Below, one piece after another: positions 17,117 through 26,770 of a stretch of 64,000 bases of DNA. The notes under the pieces were generated by a model, which worked only from the letters and a program-made list of their open reading frames with translations, was not told the DNA's origin and ran no database searches. The position numbers and the translations under genes are program-made. The stretch lies in contig NZ_QQAY01000002.1 of the NCBI RefSeq assembly GCF_003350505.1, positions 1 through 64,000 on the forward strand. The letters are read 5' to 3'. The stretch is from Falsibacillus pallidus. GTDB lineage: Bacteria; Bacillota; Bacilli; Bacillales; DSM-25281. Numbering within the stretch: the stretch's first letter is position 1; each line of letters begins with the position of its first letter.

Positions 17117-18553
17117 ATGGGAAAAGATAAGAAATTTGTAGAAGAAATTACGGCAATGGAAACAGACTTTGCACAATGGTATACAGATGTAGTAAAAAAA
17201 GCAGACCTGGTTGACTACGGCTCTGTAAGGGGCTCAATGATCATCCGTCCCTACGGATATGCGATTTGGGAAAATATCCGGGATGTGCTTGATGCAAAAA
17301 TAAAAGAAACAGGCCATTCGAATGTCTACATGCCGCTCTTTATTCCTGAAAGTCTCCTTCAAAAAGAGAAGGACCATATTGAAGGGTTTGCACCTGAAGT
17401 AGCCTGGGTGACTCACGGGGGTGATGAAGAGCTTCATGAACGTTTATGTGTAAGGCCGACATCTGAAATTCTCTTCTGTGAACATTACGCCAATATCATT
17501 CACTCCTACCGCGACCTCCCAATGCTTTACAATCAATGGAGCAACGTGGTGCGCTGGGAAAAGACAACACGTCCGTTCCTTCGCTCATTGGAGTTCTTAT
17601 GGCAGGAGGGCCATACATGCCATGCGGATGAAGAGGATGCTATGGATGAAACATTAAAGATGCTGGATGTCTATGCGAACGTATGCGAGGAATATCTTGC
17701 CGTTCCAGTTCTCAAAGGCAGGAAAACGGAAAAAGAAAAATTTGCAGGCGCAGTTTCCACCTATACAATTGAAAGCTTGATGCATGATGGGAAAGCACTG
17801 CAGTCAGGGACTTCCCATTATCTAGGCACAGGGTTTGCTGAATCCTTTGGCATTCAATACAGCGATAAAAACGGAGAGCTGCAGCATGTCCACCAAACTT
17901 CCTGGGGAATCACCACCAGGCTCATCGGGGCCTTGATCATGGTCCATGGGGATAATAGAGGACTTGTAGTGCCGCCAAGAATTGCACCGACTCAAGTCAT
18001 GATCGTCCCAATCGCCCAGCATAAAGAGGGTGTCTTGGACCGCGCTTATGAATTGCGCGATTCCTTGAAAAAGGCTGTTCGTGTTGATATTGATGCAAGT
18101 GATAAGATGCCAGGATGGAAATTCAATGAATATGAAATGAAAGGCATTCCGCTCCGCCTTGAAATCGGGCCGAAAGACATCGAAAAAAATCAAGTGGTCC
18201 TTGCAAGAAGGGATACAGGAGAGAAAGAAATTGTCAGTATAGATGAGTTGAATACTAAAATTCCTGAACTTCTTGAAGAAATACAGAAAAACCTCCTGGA
18301 AAAGGCAAAAGACCACCGCGAAAAGAAAACGAATCTCGCAATGAATTTGACAGAGCTCCAAAATAGCCTGAATGACAACCCTGGTTTTGTAAAAGGTATG
18401 TGGTGTGGGGAACTTGCCTGTGAAGAAAAAATCAAAGAAGAGACAGGGGCAACTTCCAGATGCATTCCATTTGAACAAGAAAAGATTTCTGATTCCTGCA
18501 TGTGCTGTGGAAACAAGGCAGATCAATTAGTCTATTGGGCTAAAGCATACTAA
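17117..18553 (+). CDS. proS: Prolyl-tRNA synthetase, archaeal/eukaryal-type
   Basis: 478 residues, the short ProRS type lacking the bacterial editing insertion. Class II motif 2 is seen in [11 protein letters not shown]-terminal cysteine-containing domain (C-M-C-C-G) ends in W-A-K-A-Y; the terminal Tyr is typical of this type. It charges tRNA-Pro. The ATG at 17117 follows GAGATGGGTG; the frame extends upstream through the T-box but is not translated. Many Bacillus have a separate bacterial-type proS, so this may be a second copy. Confidence 0.93.
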   Translation: MGKDKKFVEEITAMETDFAQWYTDVVKKADLVDYGSVRGSMIIRPYGYAIWENIRDVLDAKIKETGHSNVYMPLFIPESLLQKEKDHIEGFAPEVAWVTHGGDEELHERLCVRPTSEILFCEHYANIIHSYRDLPMLYNQWSNVVRWEKTTRPFLRSLEFLWQEGHTCHADEEDAMDETLKMLDVYANVCEEYLAVPVLKGRKTEKEKFAGAVSTYTIESLMHDGKALQSGTSHYLGTGFAESFGIQYSDKNGELQHVHQTSWGITTRLIGALIMVHGDNRGLVVPPRIAPTQVMIVPIAQHKEGVLDRAYELRDSLKKAVRVDIDASDKMPGWKFNEYEMKGIPLRLEIGPKDIEKNQVVLARRDTGEKEIVSIDELNTKIPELLEEIQKNLLEKAKDHREKKTNLAMNLTELQNSLNDNPGFVKGMWCGELACEEKIKEETGATSRCIPFEQEKISDSCMCCGNKADQLVYWAKAY

Positions 18554-18662
18554 ATATACGAATTATAACATTCTTCCAATGAAATGAAAGATGCTTGGAA
18601 AGAATAAATCCTCTTATTCCGTGGAAACTACGAGTTATATGAACGGATGGGAGTTGCACTGA

Positions 18663-18983
18663 ATGAAACAGCTTTGGAGAACTGCAGCCATTATTTTTGC
18701 CCTGAATTTCTGCATATTGGGGATGGCACATGCGCAAAAACCGGTTCCCCCTTATGCAAAGTGGGGGCGATTGGCTGTTGAAAAAACAAAACAAAAATAC
18801 CCTAAAGCGAATGTCGTAGACTACCTGCATATCGGCCGGGAGATCAAAGGGGCCGATGAGGTTGAAAAATTCAAGCTTTGGCTGAAGGAAGGCAAGAAAG
18901 AATTCGGGGTATATGTGACAATCGAATTCGACCCCAAAACGGATCAAGTCAAAAGAATCATCTTAATGAAGACGCCTCGGTGA
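18663..18983 (+). CDS. Secreted DUF3889-like protein
   Basis: 106 residues. A signal peptide (about 1-24) ends in G-M-A-H-A, with cleavage before Q-K. The mature domain begins P-P-Y-A-K-W-G-R-L-A-V and contains a Y-P-K-A-N-V-V-D-Y motif, as in the DUF3889 family of small secreted Bacillus proteins. The function is unknown. It stands alone between proS and an intergenic repeat. Confidence 0.75.
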   Translation: MKQLWRTAAIIFALNFCILGMAHAQKPVPPYAKWGRLAVEKTKQKYPKANVVDYLHIGREIKGADEVEKFKLWLKEGKKEFGVYVTIEFDPKTDQVKRIILMKTPR

Positions 18984-18986
18984 TAA

Positions 18987-19101
18987 GAAAAGCGAAGGCG
19001 CATCGAACAGCTCCGACCAGCATAAGACGGAACTCGAAGGAAATCCTGATTTCCGTAGAGGTACGGCTTATGACTCGAGGGGCTAGGCGCTGGAGCTGGA
19101 C
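18987..19101 (-). repeat. ~115 bp intergenic repeat, copy 1
   Basis: Reverse orientation relative to the copies at 44845 and 55048. On the bottom strand it reads TCCAGCTCCAGCGCCTAGCC ... and ends GCGCCTTCGCTTTTC. Internal complementary halves around GGAAATCCTGATTTCC could fold as a long hairpin. It is a GC-rich island in AT-rich DNA, seen here only between genes. Confidence 0.85.
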
Positions 19102-19154
19102 ACCACTTCACTCAGAATCTTTATACTTTCTTTTCTATTAAAAAATATGCAAAA

Positions 19155-19188
19155 GAAAAAGAAGCCTATTTGGCTTCTTTTTCTTTAT
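19155..19188. terminator. Bidirectional terminator at mscL 3' end
   Basis: Stem AAGAAGCC/GGCTTCTT with A-rich and T-rich flanks, so it can work on both strands. Confidence 0.8.
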
Positions 19189-19571
19189 TGCCCACGCTCG
19201 ACACTTTGCTCTTTTAAGATATCCCTTATTTCACGCAAAAGCAGCTCTTGTGGATCTGTTTTCGGGGCAGCGGGCTTTTGTTCCTTACGTTTGAACTGTG
19301 TGATAAGTTTAACAAAAAAGAAAATGGAAAAAGCTACAATGAAGAAATCAACGACTGATTGTAGGAAGGCACCGTAGGTAATGTGTGCTTTGTAAAAGTC
19401 GATGGAAAGTTTGGAGATATCAATACCTCCCAATAACATTCCGACAATCGGTGTAATGATATCATTTACCAAGGATGTCACGATCTTGCTGAAAGCAGCG
19501 CCGATAATGACCCCAATGGCTAAATCCATTACATTCCCTTTCAAGGCGAATTTTTTAAATTCCTGCCACAT
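19185..19571 (-). CDS. mscL: Large-conductance mechanosensitive channel MscL
   Basis: 128 residues: N-terminal amphipathic helix (M-W-Q-E-F-K-K-F-A), pore helix with G-V-I-I-G-A-A-F, a periplasmic-type loop, second membrane helix V-V-D-F-F-I-V-A-F, and a charged C-terminal helix. The homopentamer opens under membrane tension to release solutes after osmotic downshock. Start ATG follows TTGGAG. It is a single gene. Confidence 0.95.
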   Translation of the reverse strand: MWQEFKKFALKGNVMDLAIGVIIGAAFSKIVTSLVNDIITPIVGMLLGGIDISKLSIDFYKAHITYGAFLQSVVDFFIVAFSIFFFVKLITQFKRKEQKPAAPKTDPQELLLREIRDILKEQSVERGQ

Positions 19572-19723
19572 ATGTTTCGCTCCAATTCTATATGTATTCT
19601 CCGATTATTATAGCGAAAAAGATTCACTTGTAAAAGAAGGGGATTATCTTGAAAAGCCAAAGCGACAATGACTAAAATATAAATAGATTCAGAAATTTTG
19701 TTTGATAGAATAGGGGGTGCAGT

Positions 19724-21460
19724 ATGTTTGTCCTGTTATTGACCATGCTTGAGCGGCTTGGCATCATTGTGACCATTGCTTTTATTTTGACACGCTTTCG
19801 ATTTTTCAGGGCAATGATTTATGAGAGGGAATTAAAAAAGAAACAGCAATATATCGCCATCCTGTTTTTCGGCTTTTTTGGAATCATTGGTACATACAGC
19901 GGAGTGACATTCAATGCAGATTCACTGGACTTTAACCGGTGGGCGAGCGGATTGACCCATGATGAAGCGATTGCGAACTCGAGGGTGATCGGTGTCGTGA
20001 TTGCTGGTCTGCTTGGAGGATACAAAGTGGGAATCGGTGCCGGATTGATTGCCGGCATCCATCGTTTCACGCTAGGGGGTTTTACTGCGGCTGCATGTGG
20101 TCTAGCCACTATTTTAGCAGGGATAATTGCCGGAGCTTTTCATAAAGAACATCGGCAAATCAAACTCACCAATGCTTTCTTCATTGGGGCAGGTGCAGAA
20201 ATGGTACAGATGATCATCATCCTTTTTTTAGCCGATCCATTCTTAAAAGCATTGAATCTTGTTGAAATGATTGGCATTCCCATGATTTTTGCAAATGGAA
20301 TCGGTTCTGCCCTGTTTTTGCTGGTCATTAAAAATGTGGTGAGTGAAGAAGAAAAGGCTGGTGCCCTTCAAGCTCAGGTGACACTAAGGATAGCAAATAA
20401 AACCATTCCATTTTTGAGGAAAGGATTGAATGGGGAATCAGCGGAAGCGGTGTGCAGCATTTTAATAGAAGAAATGAAGGCTTGTGCCGTATCAATAACA
20501 AATCAAGAAAGAATTTTAGCTCATATTGGCAAGGGGAGGGATCATCATTGTCCCGATGAACCCATTCAAACACAGATTACAAGACAGGTGCTTGAGACAG
20601 GGGAAATGATCGTTGCCAATGAAAAATCCATTGATTGTGTTAAAAAGGACTGCCCGCTTAATGCTGCCGTCATTGCACCGTTAAGACAAAGGGGGAAGAC
20701 AGCAGGGACGCTTAAAATTTATTTTCAATCGGAGAAAGAAATCAACAATATCAGCATCGAATTGATATCAGGACTTAGCAGCCTTTTAAGCAACCAATTG
20801 GAGATGGCTGAAGCTGAGCATGCCTTTCAATTAGCGAAAGAGGCAGAAATCAAAGCACTGCAGGCGCAGATTCATCCTCATTTTTTATTCAATACGATGA
20901 ACACCATCGTTTCACTCATTAGGGTTGATGCTGATAAAGCAAGGAAGCTGCTTGTTTCGTTTTCAAATTTCATCAGGCAGAATTTGCATGGGACAACCGA
21001 AACGACTACAACCATCGGGAATGAGTTAGATCATGTGAAAGCATATCTTTCAATTGTAGAAACACGATTTGTCGATAAGATCCAGATTGAATACCAAATA
21101 GATGAAAAGGCACTTACAGTGAAAATCCCTCCGCTGACACTGCAGCCATTGGTGGAAAATGCCTGTCAGCACGGGTTCAGGGATAAACAAGAACAATGGA
21201 ACCTGGAAATCTCAGTTCAAACAGTAAGTGAAGGGACAATTGTAGGGGTAAAGGACAACGGATACGGGATTGAAGAGAAGATGCTGGAGCGGATGGGAAA
21301 GGAATTAATGGCTTCCGAGTCAGGTTCAGGACTTGCTTTATATAATATCAATAGGAGACTCTCCATATTGTACGGGCCAAAATCGACATTGAAGATTCAA
21401 AGCAAGATTGGGGAAGGGACGATGGTATCGTTTTTCATCCCATCAAGGGAGGAAGGATGA
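19724..21460 (+). CDS. lytS: Sensor histidine kinase LytS
   Basis: 578 residues. An N-terminal 5TM-Lyt membrane sensor (about 1-210) leads to a GAF-like domain (about 225-370). The LytS-type kinase core has the phospho-acceptor His in Q-I-H-P-H-F-L-F-N (about 380-390) and the N-box P-L-V-E-N-A-C-Q-H-G-F near 480. Its partner lytT begins one base after its stop. Family members sense extracellular pyruvate or membrane changes. The cstA gene next to it supports a metabolite-sensing role. Confidence 0.93.
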   Translation: MFVLLLTMLERLGIIVTIAFILTRFRFFRAMIYERELKKKQQYIAILFFGFFGIIGTYSGVTFNADSLDFNRWASGLTHDEAIANSRVIGVVIAGLLGGYKVGIGAGLIAGIHRFTLGGFTAAACGLATILAGIIAGAFHKEHRQIKLTNAFFIGAGAEMVQMIIILFLADPFLKALNLVEMIGIPMIFANGIGSALFLLVIKNVVSEEEKAGALQAQVTLRIANKTIPFLRKGLNGESAEAVCSILIEEMKACAVSITNQERILAHIGKGRDHHCPDEPIQTQITRQVLETGEMIVANEKSIDCVKKDCPLNAAVIAPLRQRGKTAGTLKIYFQSEKEINNISIELISGLSSLLSNQLEMAEAEHAFQLAKEAEIKALQAQIHPHFLFNTMNTIVSLIRVDADKARKLLVSFSNFIRQNLHGTTETTTTIGNELDHVKAYLSIVETRFVDKIQIEYQIDEKALTVKIPPLTLQPLVENACQHGFRDKQEQWNLEISVQTVSEGTIVGVKDNGYGIEEKMLERMGKELMASESGSGLALYNINRRLSILYGPKSTLKIQSKIGEGTMVSFFIPSREEG

Positions 21461-21461
21461 A

Positions 21462-22196
21462 ATGAATTCAGGAATCAGTGTACTGCTCGTAGATGACGAA
21501 CACTACAGCAGATTAGAGTTGAAACATTTGTTGAATGAAAGGTCTCACTTTTCCATCATTGGTGAAGCGGACAATGGGGAAAGTGCTGTGATGAAAACGA
21601 TTCAACTGCAGCCGGATGTCGTTTTTTTGGATGTTGAAATGCCGAAAATGGGCGGGATGGAAGCTGCAAAGGCATTGATGGAATTGAAAAGCCCCCCTTT
21701 AATTGTTTTTGCAACGGCTTATCCGCAATTTGCCGCAGAAGCATTTCGTTATGAAGCGATCGATTACTTATTAAAGCCATATGATGAAATTCAGCTTGAC
21801 CAAACAATTAAAAGGATTGAAAAACAATTTTCTGCCCCTGCTCAATCCAATGAAAGTGTTAAACCAGTCGGGAAGCTTGCTGTTGAAGGGGAAGGGGAAA
21901 TCTTCTACCTCGATCCGAATGAAATTGTTTATATCCATAGAGAAGATAAATTAACAAAAATCGTTACATTGAAAAAGGAATTTGATTCAAAGATGCCTTT
22001 AAAAGAAATGGAAAATCGTCTTTCGCCATTTTCATTTTTCCGCATACATAAAAGCATCCTTGTAAATCTTGATTATGTGGCTAAATTGACGCCTTGGTTC
22101 AGCGGCACTTATCAGCTGGAGCTGAAAGGGATGGAAGGAAATCTTTCTGTCAGCCGCAATTATGTGAGAGAACTGAGGGCGAAACTAGAAATCTAA
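21462..22196 (+). CDS. lytT: LytTR response regulator LytT
   Basis: 244 residues: a receiver domain (1-120) with D11-D12 and phospho-acceptor D57 in V-F-L-D-V-E-M-P, then a LytTR DNA-binding domain (about 140-244) with the F-F-R-I-H-K-S motif. The ATG at 21462 follows GGAGGAAGG and sits one base after lytS, so the two are translated together. It most likely activates cstA just downstream, as LytST/BtsSR pairs do for pyruvate-uptake genes elsewhere; that target is inference. Confidence 0.92.
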   Translation: MNSGISVLLVDDEHYSRLELKHLLNERSHFSIIGEADNGESAVMKTIQLQPDVVFLDVEMPKMGGMEAAKALMELKSPPLIVFATAYPQFAAEAFRYEAIDYLLKPYDEIQLDQTIKRIEKQFSAPAQSNESVKPVGKLAVEGEGEIFYLDPNEIVYIHREDKLTKIVTLKKEFDSKMPLKEMENRLSPFSFFRIHKSILVNLDYVAKLTPWFSGTYQLELKGMEGNLSVSRNYVRELRAKLEI

Positions 22197-22301
22197 GTGT
22201 TGTTATATACAGGATAACTCAGGAATTCAACCTCTTGTACTTGAATTTCTACATGTTAGCCCTTTTTTAACTTTTAGAATATTCACATCCCTTATACTTG
22301 G

Positions 22302-22315
22302 TGTAAGCGCATTCA
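22302..22315 (+). promoter_or_regulatory. CcpA cre site before cstA
   Basis: TGTAAGCGCATTCA matches every fixed position of the cre consensus except the first W, which lies just outside it. A TATACT at 22293-22298 could be the -10, placing cre at the transcription start, where CcpA would block initiation. The -35 is poor, consistent with activation by LytT. Confidence 0.65.
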
Positions 22316-22345
22316 TTTATTTTAGTAAGCTAAGGGGGAAATGAA

Positions 22346-23797
22346 ATGTTTACATTTTTAGGGGGAATCATTCTTTTAATCATTGGCTATTTCACGTATG
22401 GGAAATTTGTGGAGAAGGTGTTTGGGGTTAAGGAAGCACGAACTACTCCAGCATATACCCATAAAGATGATGTGGATTATCTGCCTATGAATACAAAGAA
22501 GAATTCATTGATTCAGCTATTGAATATTGCGGGCGTAGGTCCGATTTTTGGTCCTATCATGGGTGCCCTGTATGGTCCGGTTGCTTTCATTTGGATCGTC
22601 GTCGGGTGCATCTTTGCAGGTGCAGTGCACGACTATTTGACTGGTATGATTTCTATTCGAAACCGGGGAGCTCATCTTCCGGAATTGGCAGGTAAATTCC
22701 TCGGAAAATTCATGAAGCATGTCGTCAATGCATTTGCTATTTTGCTTCTACTCCTTGTAGGAACGGTTTTTGTTACATCTCCAGCAGATCTTCTTTATAA
22801 TCTGATGGATGGCTGGATGGGCTTGGGAATCATTTTAGGGGTCATTTTTCTTTATTATGTTCTTGCGACTATTCTTCCAATTGACAAAATCATTGGACGC
22901 TTTTATCCGATTTTCGGATTGCTGCTTCTAATCAGTGCTGTTGGAGTTGGGGTAAGATTGATTTGGACAGGTGCACCAATTCCTGAATTGACACTTCAAA
23001 ATATGCATCCGGGTCATGCACCGATCTTCCCGCTGCTATTCTTGACGATTTCCTGTGGTGCTCTTTCAGGCTTCCATGCAACACAGACTCCAATTATTTC
23101 AAGGACTACAGAAAGAGAAGGACAAGGAAGAAAGATTTTCTACGGAATGATGATTGCAGAAGGCATCATTGCCATGATCTGGGCAGCTGCAGCTATGAGT
23201 TTGTTTGATGGATACAGTGGTTTAAACGATATGCTTGCCAATGGCGGACCTGCTGGAATTGTCAGCAAAGCTTCGACATTGATGCTCGGTTCTGTAGGTG
23301 GTACTCTTGCCATTCTTGGGGTCATCATCCTGCCGATTACGTCAGGGGACACTGCATTCCGCAGCGCAAGGATGATTATCGCTGACTACTTCAATCTTTC
23401 ACAGAGAAAAATCATGAGCCGTCTTTGGATCGCTATTCCAATGTTCGTGATTTCTTTCGCACTGACTAAAATCGATTTCACATTACTGTGGAGGTACTTC
23501 TCATGGGCCAATCAATCCACTGCGGTCATAGCCCTTTGGGTTGGAGCAATGTATCTGTTCATTGCGAAAAAGAACTATTGGATTGCCATCATTCCAGGCA
23601 TCTTCATGACAATGGCGACCATGACCTATATCTTCAACGCTGGAATCGGCTTCGGTCTATCATTAAATGTTTCTTATGTGATTGGAGCGGTCATTACAGT
23701 TGCCATCACGGTCATATTCTTTATTGCAGCGAATAAAGCGCGTGCGAAAGAAGTTCCACTTGAAGAAGATATTTCAGGATGGAATAGTGTTGCATAA
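22346..23797 (+). CDS. cstA: CstA-family carbon starvation / pyruvate transporter
   Basis: 483 residues with about 13 membrane helices. CstA hallmarks include the N-terminal G-Y-F-T-Y-G-K-F-V-E-K segment, G-P-I-F-G-P-I-M-G-A-L-Y-G-P, and G-A-V-H-D-Y-L-T-G-M. E. coli CstA and BtsT import peptides or pyruvate with protons. It lies 150 bp after lytST with a cre site between. The shorter length compared with E. coli CstA (about 700) is usual for Firmicute members. Its stop overlaps the next start as TAATG. Confidence 0.88.
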   Translation: MFTFLGGIILLIIGYFTYGKFVEKVFGVKEARTTPAYTHKDDVDYLPMNTKKNSLIQLLNIAGVGPIFGPIMGALYGPVAFIWIVVGCIFAGAVHDYLTGMISIRNRGAHLPELAGKFLGKFMKHVVNAFAILLLLLVGTVFVTSPADLLYNLMDGWMGLGIILGVIFLYYVLATILPIDKIIGRFYPIFGLLLLISAVGVGVRLIWTGAPIPELTLQNMHPGHAPIFPLLFLTISCGALSGFHATQTPIISRTTEREGQGRKIFYGMMIAEGIIAMIWAAAAMSLFDGYSGLNDMLANGGPAGIVSKASTLMLGSVGGTLAILGVIILPITSGDTAFRSARMIIADYFNLSQRKIMSRLWIAIPMFVISFALTKIDFTLLWRYFSWANQSTAVIALWVGAMYLFIAKKNYWIAIIPGIFMTMATMTYIFNAGIGFGLSLNVSYVIGAVITVAITVIFFIAANKARAKEVPLEEDISGWNSVA

Positions 23798-23949
23798 TGG
23801 GGTGCTGCAGTCCGGGCAATCGTACCATTGTAAATGAGGAAGAAGAAAAATTAAATGATCGCGGCAAAGACAGTATTCCTATCGGGATCAAAATCGTTTC
23901 AATACTGATTGTCATAGCTGTGATTGCTGGCCTTATGGTATTTAGTTAA
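23797..23949 (+). CDS. Small membrane protein coupled to cstA
   Basis: 50 residues. The ATG shares a base with the cstA stop (TAATG), a translational-coupling arrangement. The N-terminus begins M-G-C-C-S-P, a charged Glu/Lys segment follows (about 13-25), and one membrane helix spans about 29-50. E. coli cstA and btsT are each followed by a small YbdD/YjiX gene; this peptide occupies the same place but does not resemble YbdD. It may be a subunit or regulator of the transporter. Confidence 0.7.
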   Translation: MGCCSPGNRTIVNEEEEKLNDRGKDSIPIGIKIVSILIVIAVIAGLMVFS

Positions 23950-23956
23950 AATTAGT

Positions 23957-23990
23957 ATAGCCCTATGACATTTAGTTGTGGGGCTTTTAC
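23957..23990 (+). terminator. Probable terminator after the cstA unit
   Basis: Short stem AGCCC/GGGGCT with a large loop followed by TTTT. Weak. Confidence 0.45.
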
Positions 23991-24014
23991 AATTTAAGAG
24001 GGAGGAAAATCTAA

Positions 24015-24929
24015 ATGAAATTATTAATTGTGGGAGCAGGAGCTGTCGGAGGCTATTTTGGCGGGAGGTTGGCCGAAAAAGGAGAAGATGTGACATTTCT
24101 TGTCAGGGAAAAGCGAAAAGAGCAGCTTAAGGAAAACGGTTTAACCATTCAATCTACACACGGAAATATACATATTGAACCAAAGGTACTCGTTTCTGGC
24201 GAGGAACACGACTCCTTTGATGCAGTGTTTCTTTCGACCAAGGCCTATCATCTCCATAAAGCTGTCATAGATATAAAACCATATACAAATGAAAACACAC
24301 TTATCATTCCATTGTTGAATGGAATCTCCCATTTAGAACTGTTGGAGAATCATTTTAAAAAAGAAAATATACTGGGAGGATTATGTTTCATCGAATCCAC
24401 CCTTGATTCAAATGGGGGGATTCACCATACCAGTCCGATGCATGAAACTGTATTCGGTCCGCGGGATGGAGAAATGACGGAATCAATTTTACTGCTTAAC
24501 AAAGCATTACATGGGTCTAAAGCAGAGTTCAGACTATCAGAAAATATTATGCAGGAAATGTGGCATAAATATTTATTCATCTCTACATTTTCAGGGGTGA
24601 CATCCTTGTTTAGATCCCCTATCGGTCCTATCCGCGAACAACCAGAGAGCAGGAGCATAATGCATCAACTGATTGCGGAAGTTAAGGAAACCGTTATTGC
24701 CATCAAAGCTCCCGTTCTTAATGGAATCGATGAGATCCTAAAATCAAAACTGCAAGAAATCGGCCAGGGGATGAAATCTTCCCTCCAACGTGATATGGAA
24801 AAAGGGCAGGATATCGAAGCAGAACACCTTTTTGGCCATATGAAAGCATTAGCCACCCATCATAATATTCAAACCCCTGTGCTGGATGTCATATATGCAA
24901 ACTTGAAGGTATACGAGAGTAACAAATAA
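24015..24929 (+). CDS. panE: Ketopantoate reductase family protein
   Basis: 304 residues of the PanE/ApbA family: N-terminal Rossmann motif V-G-A-G-A-V-G-G-Y-F-G-G, S-T-K-A-Y in the middle (catalytic Lys region), and an all-helical C-terminal domain. PanE reduces 2-dehydropantoate to pantoate with NADPH in pantothenate synthesis. Bacillaceae often have two or three paralogues, so the exact substrate here is not certain. It is a single gene with a strong ribosome site (GGGAGG). Confidence 0.85.
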   Translation: MKLLIVGAGAVGGYFGGRLAEKGEDVTFLVREKRKEQLKENGLTIQSTHGNIHIEPKVLVSGEEHDSFDAVFLSTKAYHLHKAVIDIKPYTNENTLIIPLLNGISHLELLENHFKKENILGGLCFIESTLDSNGGIHHTSPMHETVFGPRDGEMTESILLLNKALHGSKAEFRLSENIMQEMWHKYLFISTFSGVTSLFRSPIGPIREQPESRSIMHQLIAEVKETVIAIKAPVLNGIDEILKSKLQEIGQGMKSSLQRDMEKGQDIEAEHLFGHMKALATHHNIQTPVLDVIYANLKVYESNK

Positions 24930-25139
24930 TGGAAATTGATTAGAGGCTTGCGTGCTGCAGGCCCCTTTTTAATTAAGCGAGAATTTTATGGAAAGATATT
25001 CAGGAAGTAGGTAGGCTGACTTCTCTTTTGTAATATGTTAGAGTCAAATTATATATTTCATAAACAAGAAATATTTTTTCAAATAAAGATGATTCTCTTC
25101 TTAAGGAAAACCACAGGGAGTCCAGCGGAGGAATGCCAA

Positions 25140-25997
25140 ATGAACCAAAAAAATAGAGACTTACATCAATACATTATGGATTCATCAAGCGAAATGACCA
25201 ATGAGTGGTTAGCATCAAGAGGAGATTTTGGATCTGTCTATTCAAAAAATATATCTTCACATATTGAAAACAGACTGATCGAACAAAACAGACTTTTTAT
25301 CCAACTCGTAGCAGAAAGCTTCATAGAGAATAAAGAAGAAGCTACAAAAAATATTTTGGAATGGGCGGCAGCGGTGGCTGATGATCGGGTAAACACCTAT
25401 ACAGCCATTAATGAAACCCTGCATCAATTTAAAATATTCAGATTGATATTCCTTGACCTGATTGAACGGTTCACGGAAGAAAATGATCAGATCAATATTG
25501 CTGATTTACTCTCATGGAATCGACATCTGCAAGAAACGTTTGATCAGATCATTGAAAAGTTTGCTGAACAGTATTTTAAACTGACGGCTACAAGACTTTC
25601 TGCCCAGCAGCAAATGATACATGATCTAAGTTCGCCTATCATCCCTGTGACAGAGGAAGTCGGAATATTGCCGATCATAGGTGACATTGATACCGAAAGA
25701 GCAAAAAAAATACTGGAGTCCACATTGGAACAAAGTGCCGAAAAAAATTTGTCCCAGTTATTTATAGATCTTTCAGGTGTACCTATCATCGATACAATGG
25801 TAGCGCACCAAATCTTTCAAATCATGAGCTCCTTGAAATTAATCGGAGTCCAATCAATCCTGTCAGGCATACGTCCTGAAGTTGCACAGACCGCAGTACA
25901 ATTGGGGATTAACTTTAAGGATGTTTCGACCCACAGCAGCTTAAAGCAAGCTTTGAACGATCACAATTTTCTAGTCAAAAAGGCAAATACATTGTAG
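25140..25997 (+). CDS. RsbR-type stressosome co-antagonist
   Basis: 285 residues: a helical globin-like N-terminal sensor (about 1-140), a linker helix, and a C-terminal STAS domain (about 165-280). The STAS domain keeps the phosphorylatable Thr in I-D-T-M-V-A. RsbR proteins form the stressosome with RsbS and RsbT and trigger sigma-B on stress. The start at 25140 follows GGAGGAATGCCAA; the frame runs on upstream without a site. It is an orphan paralogue, far from any rsb operon. Confidence 0.88.
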   Translation: MNQKNRDLHQYIMDSSSEMTNEWLASRGDFGSVYSKNISSHIENRLIEQNRLFIQLVAESFIENKEEATKNILEWAAAVADDRVNTYTAINETLHQFKIFRLIFLDLIERFTEENDQINIADLLSWNRHLQETFDQIIEKFAEQYFKLTATRLSAQQQMIHDLSSPIIPVTEEVGILPIIGDIDTERAKKILESTLEQSAEKNLSQLFIDLSGVPIIDTMVAHQIFQIMSSLKLIGVQSILSGIRPEVAQTAVQLGINFKDVSTHSSLKQALNDHNFLVKKANTL

Positions 25998-26005
25998 TAA
26001 GTCCT

Positions 26006-26038
26006 GAGCCCTGCTGTAGTGCAGGGCTCTTTTTTTTG
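26006..26038 (+). terminator. Intrinsic terminator after the RsbR gene
   Basis: Stem GAGCCCTGC/GCAGGGCTC followed by eight T. Confidence 0.9.
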
Positions 26039-26127
26039 AAAGTAAGCATCTTTTCAATTGATGACTCTCAGCAGGTATACTATTTTTCTTCATGCAAAAG
26101 CTATCCAAAAAGGGAGATGGCTAAATC

Positions 26128-26613
26128 ATGAATAAGTATAAATTCATTCTGATTGGAATGGTGATTATTTCTTGGGCGACAGTCCCTTATTTGGGCTGGA
26201 GAAATATTAAACGATTCACACCTGCAACCATTGGAATGAGCCTTATCATTTTTTTGGAATCTTATCTTGTTAAAAAACTGAAATGGTGGAATATCACGAA
26301 AAAGTTATTTCCAAAGATGACAGTTGAGACACCATTTATATGCGGACCTTTTTTCGCCGGTTCACTTTGGATCTTAACATTAAGCTACGGGAATTTTTAT
26401 TTTTATCTCGGTCTTAATGCAGTCGTTGATTCTTTGTTCATATATCCCTTTAATTTCCTTTTTACGAAAATAGGGATATTTCAACAAGGTAGATTAAAAA
26501 GATATCAGTTATGGTTTTTATTTATGTCTAAATCCATAATATTGTATTCATTGCAGAAAGTTTATGAAAAAAAGATCAAGAATCCGATGCACCGCTATTC
26601 ATGTAATAACTGA
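26128..26613 (+). CDS. Hypothetical membrane protein
   Basis: 161 residues with about four hydrophobic segments (near residues 5-22, 32-46, 70-90 and 92-112), Trp/Tyr-rich, with a basic C-terminal tail. In size and topology it recalls the CBO0543-type protein at 1383, but no clear sequence match can be claimed. Start ATG follows AAAGGGAG. The gene stands alone. Confidence 0.6.
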   Translation: MNKYKFILIGMVIISWATVPYLGWRNIKRFTPATIGMSLIIFLESYLVKKLKWWNITKKLFPKMTVETPFICGPFFAGSLWILTLSYGNFYFYLGLNAVVDSLFIYPFNFLFTKIGIFQQGRLKRYQLWFLFMSKSIILYSLQKVYEKKIKNPMHRYSCNN

Positions 26614-26770
26614 TCTATTTGCCAATGCTCTTTTTAGGAGAGTATTGGTTTTTTTATTCGACAAAATCATCGGATTTTTCCGAAAATAAGAGTATTCATG
26701 GTAAAATAGTTCTTATTCAAGGAAATGAATGGAAATTTGAAGTGCTGGGGGAAAGAGAGGGAAACTTTTT

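Noticed and set aside
17822-18526. 234-codon antisense frame inside proS
   Set aside because: Shadow of a strongly conserved synthetase gene; no ribosome site or family match.
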